NCBI GenBank assembly: GCA_015178975.1
Contig: WHVD01000101.1
Location: 124,001-188,000, forward strand
Direction of reading: 5' to 3'
Source of the DNA: Hysterangium stoloniferum
Taxonomy: Eukaryota; Basidiomycota; Agaricomycetes; Hysterangiales; Hysterangiaceae
Length of the DNA: 64,000 nucleotides
Shown here: positions 24,216 to 34,509 of the stretch, piece by piece
Layout of the letters: the number at the start of each line of letters is the position of its first letter
Position numbering within the stretch: the first letter of the stretch is position 1
Position numbers and translations under genes: made by a program
The notes under the pieces: generated by a model
Seen by the model: the letters and a program-made list of their open reading frames with translations, nothing else
What the model was told of the DNA's origin: nothing
Databases searched by the model: none

Positions 24216-24308
24216 TGTCACGAATCAATTATTCTTCAATAAAGTCGAATAATATTCTACTAATCGAACTCAGAAGCCTCGTTCGACGAAGTATATATTC
24301 ACCCTGTC
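24216..24308 (-). repeat. Tandem duplicate of the first 93 bp of the D LTR
   Basis: The stretch repeats the beginning of the adjacent LTR (tgtcacgaatc...ttcaccctgtc) before the complete copy begins at 24309. On the sense strand this lengthens the end of U5 next to the primer-binding site. Confidence 0.9.
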
Positions 24309-24738
24309 TGTCACGAATCGATTATTCTTCTATAAAGTTGAATAATATTCTACTAATCGAACTCGGAAGCCTTGTTCGACAAAGTATATATTTGCCCTGT
24401 TGATGAAGTAAGAGGCTATCACCAGTTGTGAGAACCCACAGAAGTACTTGTCAAAGAAGTTACAACAAGATTGATTACTATATCACTAATATACAGATAT
24501 TTCAACTGACTTCCCTCACTCCTTTTGTAGCCCTTTTATGCTTTTCTTTGTATCGTTATGACTATGTTATGAACTAATAGTGAAATCATACATGACATCG
24601 AAATGAGACATGTCAAAAGAGATTCGATGGTGTCGAATAATGTTCGGGTTTGTCGAGTTGAATTTGATAAGTCGAAGAGTTGTCGAAAGTTACCTTTGAT
24701 TGTTTGTGACAATATTGTGACATGTGACAGTTGTGACA
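24309..24738 (-). mobile_element. 5' LTR of element D
   Basis: A 430-bp LTR with TGTCAC...TTGTGACA ends, followed by attgt, which matches the duplication left of the element. It carries the same TATA-like motif (24532-24539) as the 3' LTR but more CpG-to-TpG changes. Confidence 0.93.
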
Positions 24739-24984
24739 ATTGTTTCATCAAACTTTGAGTTGTACTGATGGTCTCTTGCAATTATATTGTAAATATTGTA
24801 TATATTATATATTTTTTACATTTTGCCCAGGGTGCAACTAAGCATGGGAAGGTAATACCTAATTGGGAATACAGGCACGGGTATCTTGGAGGAGCTGAGT
24901 GCCCAGAGTATCTCAAGAGAGAGGTGATGAACACAGAGGCAAAAAAGGTGGCCAAAAGTGGCTTAAAATTGGTGAACTAAGTTG
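24739..24984. other. Unassigned DNA right of element D
   Basis: AT-rich, with no recognisable gene. It begins with the attgt duplication of D and ends where repeat J starts. Confidence 0.45.
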
Positions 24985-25094
24985 TCACAAACTCCGACAA
25001 AGACAAAATTTGATGTGAAATAATCATGCATAATCAAGGCAATGTACAGTGGCTTCCAAAACTGTCCCAATGTTTTGGTAATTCTCAATAAATG

Positions 25095-25567
25095 TGTGAA
25101 GAGTCGCTAGATTCTGACCGTTCTATATACGAAGAAATGAGTAGAAAGGAAGGATATTGACCTATTCGGTGCAATATAAGAGAAAGTGAGAGAAAGAGCA
25201 TGAGATGACGAAGGAGTCAACAAGTGCGATGGTTCGAGTGGAGGCCTCGAGTATTACAGTTCGAGGCCAGAAGTGCTCAGTAGTTCAGATACTGCTACTT
25301 ATGTAGTAGCTGACACGTTACCCTGATCACCGCTCGTAGTAGACCTAGTTTGTGTCTTACAAGTGGTGGTTCTTGGGTTAAAGTGTGTCTGAGTTCCAAT
25401 TGGTGCTGAGTGCACCCACAAGTATACACAATGCTTCGAACTAATGAAATATGCAATATTCAAAGAATATGAAAGATAGAAAAATATGAATAGAATATGT
25501 AAAATATAAATAAAATAAAAGGAGTGTTTTACCACAATGAAACTGTGGTAAAAGCATACCCTTCACA
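25095..25567 (-). mobile_element. Solo LTR, family A, inside a transposon inverted repeat
   Basis: A 473-bp TGTGAAG...CTTCACA LTR with target duplication aaatg (25090-25094, 25568-25572). The right inverted repeat of the host transposon shows the uninterrupted sequence, confirming the insertion point. Confidence 0.96.
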
Positions 25568-25871
25568 AAATGCTTTATAATCTACCAAATAAATTTTCTA
25601 AAATAGCTACATTATTCTCACATATACCTTAGCATACTAGCTTTGATATACCCAAATATTACATAATATAGATGGATATTGGTGTCACAGTGAATATTTA
25701 AAAATGACCAACCATTGGGACAGTTTTGCAACCCTCTCTTTTCACACATTTCATTTTATCATATTATATTCTAGAGGGCCAGGAAAATTACAGGAAAATT
25801 CATGTGACATCTATTTGATGTTAAAATTAATATGTGACATGAAATGTCACATTTTAACTATCATTCTTATC

Positions 25872-26814
25872 ATGAAAGCTATTTTCCCTCTCAAAAGAGA
25901 ACAAGCCATCTTCCTCCTACAAAATGGACTCTCCAATAGGAATGTAGCCTCTACAACAGGTCTTAGTAAATCTACTATCAGTAGAATTGCTCAGGAGATA
26001 GAGATAGACAAAGAAAACCTAAAAGGAGGATCATATATCAAATCACCTCTGGCAAACTAGATAATGCTGTCCAGGCCACACACTACATTAATTCCATCAA
26101 TAAATATCATGTCTCCCAAAATAGTCAGAAGGACCTTGAAACAGCATGGTTTCAAAGCTGTAGTCAATGCAAAAAGACCTTTGCTCAAGGCTCAACATAG
26201 AAAGGCCAGGTTAAGCTTTGCCCTCAAGTACCAAAACTGGACTGTGGATGATCAGAAAAGGGTCTTGTGTTCTGATGAGACCAATATCAATAAGATTGGG
26301 TCAGATGGACATCAATATGTGTTGAAGAAAGCTGGAGAACCACTTTCTGATTGGACAACCCAACTTACAGTCAAGTATGGAGGTGGAGATATCATGGTGT
26401 AGGGCTGTATGGGTTGGAATGGAGTGGGAATGCTTGGAGAGATTGAAGGAAGGATGGATTCTGCATAATATGTGGAGATCCTGGCTCAGCATTTGTCCCA
26501 GAGCATTGAAGATTTGGATATTCCAGCAGATGGGGCCATTTTCCAGCAGGATAATAACCTAAACCATATCCAAGATGGCACAAAAATGGTTTTTTGAAAA
26601 TCATATTCAGGTTTTAAACTGGACAGCACAGTCTCCTGACCTGAATCCCATAGAACATCTTTGATTCCATCTGAAGAAACAGCTCCAGAAATATCCTTCA
26701 CCATTAAAGGGAGTTTAGGGGTTATAGGAGAGGGTGGAAGTGGAATGGGCAAAGATTGAGCCTCAGAAGTGTCAGAAACTGATCAGAAAATGCCCAGAAG
26801 ACATGATGCTATAA
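25872..26814 (+). pseudogene. Tc1-like transposase (inactive)
   Basis: ATG at 25872 opens a helix-turn-helix segment (REQAIFLLQNGLSNRNVAS, then TGLSKSTISRIAQEI). Stops at about 26058 and 26401 interrupt an otherwise continuous frame that encodes the DDE domain: first Asp in CSDETNIN, second Asp in IFQQDNN, then the SPDLNPIEHL segment (in a shifted register) and the LIRKCPEDMM tail. Length and motif order fit Tc1 transposases of about 340 residues. Stops and small frameshifts make it non-functional in cis. It would cut at the inverted repeats and join to TA. Confidence 0.88.
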
Positions 26815-27505
26815 TAAAGCCTAAGTGAGGCCATACAAAGTACTAGAATAACAAGATATCTGATTCAAAAAGGGTGGTTGCAAAACTGTCCCAATGATTG
26901 GTCATTTTTAAATATTCACTGTGACACCAATATCCATCTATATTATGTAATATTTGGGTATATCAAAGCTAGTATGCTAAGGTATATGTGAGAATAATGT
27001 AACTATTTTAGAAAATTTATTTGGTGGGTTATAAAGCATTTATTGAGAATTACCAAAACATTGGGACAGTTTTGGAAGCCACTGTATATCTATATATTAT
27101 TATAATAAAATAGTATTATATTTATAATTAACTAAAAGTAAATATAATAACTATATAATAGTATTGAACCAGCCACCTGGCACTTATTACACGATGTCAT
27201 TTGTCACAGCAAGTGACATTTGTTACAACAAGGCATGACAGTCACAAGGGTGTGCAACAGTCACAAAAGGCATGTGACAGTCACAAGGGCCAACATATGC
27301 ACACAGGTGCGAGAGCATTATGTCATCATATATGTTACAATGAAAAGTAACAGAAACTCCTGGAATATTCCAGCAGTTTCCAGGTAGATAGTTAATAATA
27401 GGTACAAATAGTTGATAGAATATTGTAGAATATTCTATAGTGTCTTAGAAATAGTTAGAACTTTCCATAATGCTCTAGAAAATTCTAGAAAATTCTAAAT
27501 GACAT

Positions 27506-28145
27506 TGTGAAGAGTCAATAGATTCTGACCGCTCAATGTATGAAGAATAGTGTCTATTCAACTACTATTAGAAAGTATTGACTGCTCAGTACAATACTAT
27601 AGATTACTAGACTGATAGTACTAGTATAGGGACGCACTACATGTCACAAGAGCAACTGTACAGTTGCTCGTGATGACTAGAACAAGAGAATAAAAGAGTT
27701 GACCTTTATGGTACAACTGGTAGCTAGAAGTAAGATAGATAATCAATGAAAGACTGAATATCTAGGGTGAAGAGGTAGCAGCGCGAGTTGACTACAGGGT
27801 CGATGAGTGCAGAGTCTTGAGAGTGGAACTCGACCTTCGCGGTTCAAGTTCAAATACTATTAGTATGTGAGAAGATACTACCTGTAAGGGTAGCTGAGAT
27901 ATTACCCTTGACACCTCTTGCTATTCGACATCTGAGTCGTTATGAGGTGGTGTCTGCTGGGTAAAAGTGTCTTGTCATTTGATGCCGAGAGCGCGCATAG
28001 ATATACACAAGGCTTCGAACTAAGAAATAAGGGTATGCTCGAAAGATATAGAGAATTAGAAAAAAGAAATAAAAACTAGATAATAAAGTACTATAATATG
28101 TCTATTATTCCACAGTCCAATCATGATATATGCATACCCTTCACA
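27506..28145 (-). mobile_element. Solo LTR, family B, in repeat J
   Basis: A 640-bp TGTGAAG...CTTCACA LTR with target duplication gacat (27501-27505, 28146-28150). More diverged from the LTRs of element B than those are from each other, so it stems from an older B insertion. The central palindrome has one mismatch. Confidence 0.95.
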
Positions 28146-28592
28146 GACATCATTCAATCTTCTAGAATTTTCTAAATGTCTCAGACTAAAATGTATATAA
28201 GGAGCTCAGCTCCAGCCTTGAATAGAACATCTTATCATCTTCTCAACCCATTTACACCACATCTGTGTGTCACTAAGCAGCCTATTCCACCCCAATCTGG
28301 GCAGTTGGACATCTAATTCCACCTCTATCAGAGCTGTTGGAAACCCTTGCCACCTCTATCAGAGTTGTTGGCCCAACCAGATCCCTTGTCATCTCAATCT
28401 GAGTTGTTAACTGATCTGTTGTTCTCCTTGTCACCTCAATCTGAGTTGTTGACTTTTGTTCCCCCTTGCCACTTCTTAGTTGAATAGTTGGCTTTTATAT
28501 ATTATTTCCACCTCAGTTAGAGTTGTTAGCTATCAACCAATAATATATAAATAATCTTATACTATAGTCATTATGTTGCATGGGGGGCAATA

Positions 28593-28705
28593 GGGGGTAT
28601 AGAAGAAGGTGCATATGGAACCATCACCTATGGCCCGCAAGAGCACACATGTCTGCATCACTAGTCTTTCTGATAGAACAGTCGAGAGCTGGATGCACTG
28701 CGTGG
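28593..28705 (+). repeat. Minisatellite header repeat, copy 1
   Basis: Begins ggggggcaatagggggtata and ends cagtcgagagctggatgcac. A related block occurs inverted at 29249-29346 and twice in element A (39877-40006, 40055-40124). Each copy adjoins a GC-rich minisatellite. No coding sense is apparent. Confidence 0.75.
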
Positions 28706-28844
28706 GTGCAGTGTGGGTGTGCTACATAGGTGTGGGCATATGGGTGTGGTGTGTGGATGTGGGTATGTGCCATGTGGATGTGGGTATGCGGCATGTGGAT
28801 GTGGCTGTATGGCACATGGGTGTGTAGGTGTGGGCAGTATAGGA

Positions 28845-29160
28845 CATGCAGCACACTTGCGCATCCACACAGCACACTTGCACACCCACACAGCACACTT
28901 GTGAACCCATGCAGCACACTTGCACACCCACACAGCACACTTGCACACCCACACAGCACACTTGCGCACCCACACAGCACACTTGCGCACCCACACAGCA
29001 CACTTGCGCACCCACACAGCACACTTGCGCACCCACACAGCACACTTGCGCACCCACACAGCACACTTGCGCACCCACACAGCACACTTGCGCACCCACA
29101 CAGCACACTTGCGCACCCACACACAGCACACTTGCGCACCCACACAGCACACCTTCAAAC
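28845..29160. repeat. 21-bp minisatellite, about 15 units
   Basis: The unit is acttgcgcacccacacagcac, with few variants and one 2-bp insertion near 29120. A period divisible by three keeps several frames open on both strands; these are not genes. A more degenerate GT-rich lead (28706-28844) precedes it. Confidence 0.95.
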
Positions 29161-29248
29161 TGTGCCCACACAGCGCACTTGCATGGCTATGCACCATGCC
29201 CCCACACCATGCACTCACACCCACGCTGCACCTACACAGCTATGTGCT

Positions 29249-29346
29249 CATGCTCTGCACCCAATTCTCGACTATTCCATCAGTGAGACTGGTGACACAG
29301 ACATTTGCATGCTCTTGCTGAGGTGACAATCCGTATGCACCTTCGT
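29249..29346 (-). repeat. Minisatellite header repeat, copy 2 (inverted)
   Basis: Reverse complement of the header at 28593-28705: on the minus strand it reads gaaggtgcatacgg..., then caccagtctcactgatggaa. With the first copy it brackets the 21-bp array as an inverted pair. Confidence 0.75.
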
Positions 29347-29505
29347 GCACAAGTGCACTGCATGGGTGTGCAAGTGCGCTGTGTGGGTACACAAGTGCAC
29401 TGTGTGGGTGCACAAGTGCACTGTATGGGTGCACAAGTGCACTGTGTGGGTGCACAAGTGCGCTGTGTGGGTGCACAAGTGTGCTGTGTGGGCATGGTTT
29501 GAGGG
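29347..29505. repeat. 21-bp minisatellite, inverted relative to the array at 28845
   Basis: The unit is gtgcactgtgtgggtgcacaa, about seven copies. It differs at about three positions from the reverse complement of the 28845-29160 unit, so the two arrays are inverted relatives. Confidence 0.92.
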
Positions 29506-29519
29506 TGCACTGCATGGAG

Positions 29520-30136
29520 GTGGGCAGACCTGAATGGGGTAGAATTGGTAGAGGCAGAGATATCCTGAGTAATAATGGAGCGCACATTGCTGAAGTCATT
29601 GCCAAGAGAGCCCAGGAGGGCAATACATTTCAAAAGGTCTTTGGAAATGTCACCCATTTCATAGGCTCAATCAAAGGGAACAGACCTTTTTGGCAGTAAT
29701 GGGTAGGGGTGTAGTGCAAGCACAATGGGTAGAGGGCTTCTTCCAAGAGCTGTACTTGTTGAATTGGGCACTCACTTTGGTGTCATTGTTGGATAGCCTC
29801 CCAACATGCTTTCACACCCAGTTTGTGATCAAGATATTCTTGTTCAGAAGTCTCAATGGTAGAGGTGGTAAGTGCAGTGGCTAGGGAATTGTTGGCCAGC
29901 CAGTTGGCTGTGGCATGAGGTTCCGTAACACTGGGTTCCAGGATGGAGACATCAACATAACCTGAAAGGCTGGCAAGGATGAGAAAGAGATCAGTAGCAC
30001 AGAACCAAGGACAGTAATTAGATTTGAGTTTGTCAAGTTTGGGTCCCATGTAAGTTAGATTGGTGTGGACAAGGGCAATGGAAGGTACAAGGGCATCCAT
30101 GGGGGTAAAGTTTGGGGTGGTCATGGAAGATATCAA
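29520..30136 (-). pseudogene. Copia-type Gag fragment
   Basis: ATG at 30136 on the minus strand. The start reads PKLDKLKSNYCPWF, followed by GYVDVSILEP and WLANNSLATAL, the usual N-terminal layout of Copia Gag (a short Trp-containing segment, then an NW..ND block). Further left, LLKCIALLGSLGNDFSNVRS resembles the later Gag helix-rich segment in another frame. It then runs into the 21-bp minisatellite and no protease, integrase or RT follows. The position just downstream of a half-tRNA-type primer site (30161-30175) supports the family assignment. Confidence 0.75.
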
Positions 30137-30160
30137 TTACAGGAGTGTCTTACTCAGAAA

Positions 30161-30175
30161 GATAGGCCCATAACC
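30161..30175 (-). promoter_or_regulatory. Copia primer-binding site, initiator-tRNA anticodon type
   Basis: Directly beside the LTR at 30176, the minus strand reads GGTTATGGGCCTATC. GGTTATG matches the complement of the anticodon region of initiator tRNA-Met, the half-tRNA primer known from Drosophila copia and yeast Ty5. Element H has the same motif in the same position. Confidence 0.65.
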
Positions 30176-30349
30176 TGTTATGTAGAGGTAAGACCTAAAG
30201 ACAACTAACTCAGTCTCATATATGATATAACAGACTGTATTTTATGTACCTAAAGACAATTAACTAATGGATGACTATTAGTTAGATCATGCACAAATAC
30301 ATAACTGTTTTTTTAACTCACCTCAGTCTCGTATATGATACATATAACA
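30176..30349 (-). mobile_element. Short Copia LTR (5' LTR of the Gag fragment)
   Basis: About 174 bp, TGTTATG...ATATAACA, directly adjoining the primer site. The end at 30349 is chosen by its TG...CA form; I could not find the partner LTR, so no target duplication can be tested. Confidence 0.55.
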
Positions 30350-30605
30350 GATTGTTATGTATTTTAGTGATTTTTCCTTTAATTTCCCCTCCAAAAACAA
30401 AGAGAATCAAGAAATTGAATTAAAATGTATTTATATCACTTACAAAACTTTGTATACATATTCTTCAGAAATAAATTGAATTTTTACAATTTATTTCATA
30501 TTTTTAGAGTCAAATCTAAGCTAGATACAAATTTAATTCTTTTTTGTTTTAATAAAATAAATTCATCAGCCATGAAAGATCACATGATATTCACATGACA
30601 TTTCA
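30350..30605. other. Unassigned AT-rich spacer
   Basis: No feature is recognised between the Copia LTR and repeat J. Confidence 0.4.
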
Positions 30606-31830
30606 AACTCCGACAAGGACAAAACACAATGTGAAATAATCATGCATAATCAAGGCAATATATGTTTATATGTTATTATAATAAAACAGTATTATAATTA
30701 ACTAAAAGTAAATATAATAACTATATAATAATATCAAACTGGCCACCTAGCACTTATTACACGATGTGCGGGAACATTTGTCACAGCAAGTGTGAAGAGT
30801 GGTGGAAGTTCTAACCATTCTATATACGAAGAATATCGACCGTTTAGGTACGACACAATGATGTATTGACTATCTAAGTCTAATACAGATCTAACATGTA
30901 TTGACTACATAGTTCAATACGGTTGAGGGAATTAGCTATCTAAAGTAGAATAGGGAGCTAAGACGAATAAAGGAGAATCGATTGGGAAGTATGATTTTGA
31001 ATGACTGCTCGAGTGTCGAAGAGGATAACGAGAGAGTCAAATAACAATGTAGCATGGATTTAGTCCGCACAAATTGAGATAAAGAGGGAGTTTCGACTAG
31101 TACAGTTCAAAACTCTGATTGCATAGATAGTCAAAGCCCGTCTGCAACGGTCGAGATGATACCCCAATCACAACTTACAGGACACTAACTGGTGTCTGGG
31201 TAAGTCATGGTTGCGGGGTAAAAGGTGTCTGAGTTCTAACTACCGGTGCTAGAATACATTAAGTCTAGTGCATATGCCCTACAAGAGTCAATGTACCAAA
31301 TGCATAGGTCATTGAACTAATTATATGCATATAATAGAATAGAGAGAAAGTAGAAATAATGGTGGAAATATAGTATGAGCTCGTCCAGACTATATTTCCG
31401 GAATATCTTTCACCGTACCTCTCACAGCAAGTGACATTTGTTACAACAAGGTGCAACAGTCACACTGCATGATGGATGTTATATATGCACAGATGTGGAA
31501 ACATTACATCATCATGTATGCTACTGCAGAAAAAACCAGAAACTCCTGGAATATTCCAGTGCTTCCAAAGGAACAGTTAGAAATAGGTACCACAGTAAAT
31601 AGAATATTGTAGAATATTCTATAAGGTTCTAGAATATTCTATTATATCTAGAATGTTCTATAGTGTCTTAGAAATAGTTAGAATCTTCCATAATGCTCTA
31701 GAATCTTCTAAAATGTCTTAGACTAAAATGTATATAAGGAGCTCAGCTCCAGCCTTGAATATAATATCTTATCATCTTATCAACCCATTTACACCACATC
31801 TGTGTGTCACTGCAGCAAGCAGTTTATTGC
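30606..31830 (+). repeat. Repeat J, right copy, interrupted by a solo F LTR
   Basis: Aligns with the left copy (24985-28300). It lacks the Tc1 element and so shows its empty site near 30650-30665. TATA-like tgtatataagg lies at about 31729. Alignment fades after about 31830. Confidence 0.7.
30791..31426 (-). mobile_element. Solo LTR, family F
   Basis: A 636-bp TGTGAAGAG...CTCTCACA LTR with target duplication gcaag (30786-30790, 31427-31431). Sequence similarity to families A and B is limited to the ends and short islands, but the hairpin order is the same. No full-length F element is in the window. Confidence 0.92.
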
Positions 31831-32690
31831 CACCTCTAGTTGAGCTTCTGGTACCAATCAGGATTCCCTGTCACCTCTTGTTGAGCTTCTGACAATAGTC
31901 CTACCCCCTGGTCACCTCTTGTTGAGCTTCTGGTATTAATCCTATACTATAATCACCTCTTAATTGAGTACTGATTATTAGTTTTCTTTACATTGTTATT
32001 TGTAGTCTAAGACTTCAGTCACCTCTAGTTGAGTAATTTGACTGTTTATTACATTGCAAATAATCCCTGTTCTATTGCTCATTTATTGTGAATCAGTAAA
32101 GCATATTCACATAATATCTTAAGTGTTTGAGCATAAATAAATACTGAGAATATCCTTGCAAGATCCTTAAGACTACATTAAGATCCTGATAAGTTAGTAT
32201 CATAGTAGACCCTGTAGGTTAGTGTAAATAAAGCATATATTAGCCAAATAAGTGTTTTATTCTATATCTAATCTTTTGACCTGTTTATAAATATTTTTAC
32301 TGCTTGATAAATAGTATAAAATATATATATACTAGCTAGAATTGAAGTTAAATCTAGCTTCGGAATCAGTAAATTGTTATTATTATTTTAATAGTTGTTG
32401 CCACAGAAAAAGAACAAGCTTGCACAAGCAGCTCTCAAAACCTTCTTTGTGAAGTAGGGTGCATATATTCAAGTAAACTCTTGACTTCGGGGTTCTAAGT
32501 CTATTTAGGCTGCCACTGATTAATATCAAATACTTAAATTAGTTTACCTTGCAGTGAATTGAGTATTTGCACATTTTGATAGAGCATTGGACTCCTTTTT
32601 TGGAAAAGAGTATTAAAATAAGGCTAATACATCACACAGACTGAGGTGATACTATCATAATCCTTCAGTTTATATATGTTTAACCACATA
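31831..32690. other. Unassigned AT-rich DNA
   Basis: Short imperfect cacctctagttgagctt repeats up to about 32040, then AT-rich DNA with no recognisable gene up to the second Tc1-like transposon. Confidence 0.45.
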
Positions 32691-32919
32691 CAGTGAGGGA
32701 CAAAACCCTTCCAATGATTTTTAGTTGTGCAATGATTCTTGAATAACTCAAGAACCACTGTAGATACAGACCTGAAATTTGGTGGTTGGTTAGGTCTATA
32801 TGTTATTTATATGCCATTAAAATATTATGACATAAGCACTGGTATTTTCCATGCTATAAATAAAATAATAATAAAATCACATTGGAAGGGTTTTGTCCCT
32901 GGTATAAAAAGAACACAAA

Positions 32920-33905
32920 TCAAACAATCTAGTACTTGGTATAGCCTCCCTTGGCCTTCAAAACAGCCTCAACTCTTCTAGGCATACTCTCTATCAAATT
33001 CTGACAAGTAGAGGCAGGGATCTTCTCCCACTCTGTCTAAACCTCTCCCACAACTCATGAATACTCTTGGGTGCCACTTCATACTCTCCCAGCCTCTTTT
33101 TGAGGTAATACCAGAGGTTTTCAATTGGATAAGGTCAGCAGACTGAGGTAGTCATACCATGACCACAAATCCATTATCTTTAAACCAATTGGTGGCCTTC
33201 TTGCTCTTGTGTTTGGGATCATTATCTTGCTGAAAGACCACATCTTCTGTGTTCTTGCCATAATACTTCATGATTGCTTGAAGTTCATCTTCCAGAATGC
33301 TAACATAAAGGTCAGCATCCATCCTTCCATCAATTTTGGTGGAATATTCTGGTCCTTCCCACAACATACAGCTTCACAACATCAGATTTCCTCCTCCAAA
33401 CCTGACTGTACCCTCAACCACCCTATCACTGAGCCCCTCTCCTGCCCTTTTCCATACCTAATTCCTCCCATCTGACCCCAAACAATTGATTTTTGTCTCA
33501 TCTAACCAAACAAACCTCTTCCAATCATCCACAGTCCAGTCCTTGTGTCCCAGAGCAAAGCCCATCCTTGCCTTCCTATGCCTCTTAGTGAGTAAAGGCC
33601 TTTTTCTCTTCACCACAGCTCTCATTCCAGCTTTCTTGAGTGCTCTATGAAAAATCTTCACTGAAATGGACTCTCCAGTCATATTTTGAAGGATTTTGGT
33701 GACCTCAGTGGCATGTTCTGCCTTCTGAGAAGTGATTTGTTAGAGGGAGTAATGAATATCTGAGGGAGAAAGCTTGCATGGATGGTCACCAGGTGCTTTG
33801 GCAAGTGATGGGCAATGGTTAAAGTGAATTCTGGATATAGTAAATTGACCTCTGCCAGTGATTGCAGAGATCTGAGAAGCAGACTTGCCCTTATTGAGCA
33901 ATCCT
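32920..33905 (-). pseudogene. Second Tc1-like transposase (inactive)
   Basis: On the minus strand from about 33905: an HTH-like start (GKSASQISAITGRGQFTISR), a second DNA-binding segment, then the DDE domain with KDWTVDDWKRFVWLDETKIN (first Asp) and VVFQQDNDPKHKSKKATNWF (second Asp). The tail corresponding to PIENLWYYLK is out of frame. Stops near 33458 and 33152 break it. It differs enough from the transposase at 25872 to be another lineage. The start is obscured because the upstream frame runs into the 18-bp minisatellite. Confidence 0.85.
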
Positions 33906-34012
33906 TTGTAACTGTTGTTTCCTTTTGTAACCTTTGTCTCCTTTTGTAACTATTGTTTCCTTTTGTGGCTGTGGCTTCCATTTGTGACTGATGTTTCCTT
34001 TTGTAATGTTTT

Positions 34013-34135
34013 CCATTCTGAGAACGCTTTCCGTTCTGAGAACGCTTTCCGTTCTGAGAACGCTTTCCGTTCTGAGAACGCTTTCCGTTCTGAGAACGCT
34101 TTCCGTTCTGAGAACGCTTTCCGTTCTCTGAACAC
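34013..34135. repeat. 18-bp minisatellite, about 6.5 units
   Basis: Unit gttctgagaacgctttcc. Frames on both strands remain open through it, so they should not be taken as genes. Similar but degenerate units (ttccttttgtaact) precede it. Confidence 0.95.
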
Positions 34136-34191
34136 TTTCCATTCAAACAATGAGTCTCAGAAATACTTAAAAGTTGTTGATGTGGGGGGGT

Positions 34192-34212
34192 TTGGGGGGC
34201 TTCGCCCCCCAA
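34192..34212. other. Perfect GC-rich hairpin (9-bp stem, 3-nt loop)
   Basis: Reads ttggggggc, loop ttc, gccccccaa. A long G run precedes it. No T run follows, so a terminator reading is not supported. Confidence 0.85.
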
Positions 34213-34369
34213 CAAGCTGGAGCCCACAGCGAAGTTGTGGGGCAGGTCGCAAAGTGACCACCCCACAGTGTAGCAAGGGTTCCTAAGCTTGTCATATATT
34301 ATATTATATATATAAGTTAATTCGCGTTGGTGGGTCCATGGGTGTCATTGCTGAGTCATAAAATAGAAG

Positions 34370-34490
34370 CACTGCGAGTGAAGCGAGACTTAATTTCCCA
34401 CAGTCTGTATCTGCTAGTGAAGCGAGCAGCATAGGTTCCCATGGTCACCTGCGAGCGAAGTGAGCCTTAGCTTTCCCACAGTGTTATGGT
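34370..34490. repeat. Three imperfect units with gcgagTGAAgcgagc dyads
   Basis: Units of about 42-50 bp begin ctgcgagtgaagcgagac, ctgctagtgaagcgagcagc and ctgcgagcgaagtgagcc, each followed by a ttcccac segment. Each core can form a small stem. No known element family is recognised. Confidence 0.55.
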
Positions 34491-34509
34491 CACAGATGTT
34501 GTGCCTGTC

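Larger units (their letters stand above)
5041..24738 (-). mobile_element. Element D: degenerate Ty3/gypsy chromovirus, split by three later insertions
   Basis: Bounded by two LTRs of about 430 bp (5041-5468 and 24309-24738) and by the target duplication attgt (5036-5040 and 24739-24743). The sense strand is minus: gag, zinc knuckle, protease, RT-RNase H, integrase and a chromodomain-like tail run from right to left. It contains a complete B element (8070-19159) and two solo E LTRs (20859-21677, 22504-23323); without them it is about 6.95 kb. All coding segments carry stops and indels. An antisense spliced gene lies next to the 3' LTR. The composition is rich in TCGA, unlike its neighbours. 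Confidence 0.92.
25047..27084 (+). mobile_element. Tc1/mariner-type DNA transposon with an LTR in its left inverted repeat
   Basis: Flanked by TA on both sides (25045-25046, 27085-27086). The terminal inverted repeats are about 215 bp, starting cagtggcttccaaaactgtc. A solo A LTR (25095-25567) splits the left repeat; without it the element is about 1.56 kb, the usual Tc1 size. The inner end of each inverted repeat carries a reversed copy of the outer motif (near 25712-25731 and 26878-26896). The matching empty site is present in the other copy of repeat J, around 30650-30665. Confidence 0.92.
24985..28590 (+). repeat. Repeat J, left copy, interrupted by a Tc1 element and a solo LTR
   Basis: The pieces 24985-25046, 27085-27505 and 28146 to about 28300 align in order with 30606-30790 and 31427 to about 31830. 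Shared landmarks are gaaataatcatgcataatca, tgacatttgttacaacaagg, many gaatattctag motifs and tgtatataaggagctcagct. A TATA-like box and transposon-like character suggest an LTR, but I could not define TG/CA ends. The distal part (28300-28560) has short imperfect repeats of a cacctcaatctgagttgtt type. Confidence 0.7.
32691..34300 (-). mobile_element. Second Tc1/mariner-type transposon, right end unclear
   Basis: The left end starts after TA at 32689-32690 with cagtgagggacaaaaccctt. A reversed copy of the same motif lies at 32881-32902, giving the same outer/inner inverted layout as the first Tc1 element. The minus-strand transposase follows. I could not find a matching right end; the sequence passes into an 18-bp minisatellite and a G-rich hairpin, so the right inverted repeat is probably deleted or replaced. 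The end coordinate is approximate. Confidence 0.72.

Noticed and set aside
28624-29326. Cys/Val-rich and His/Thr-rich frames of 130-198 codons
   Set aside because: They are translations of the 21-bp minisatellite in several frames at once.
34192-34212. Rho-independent terminator
   Set aside because: No T run follows and the DNA is fungal nuclear in character.
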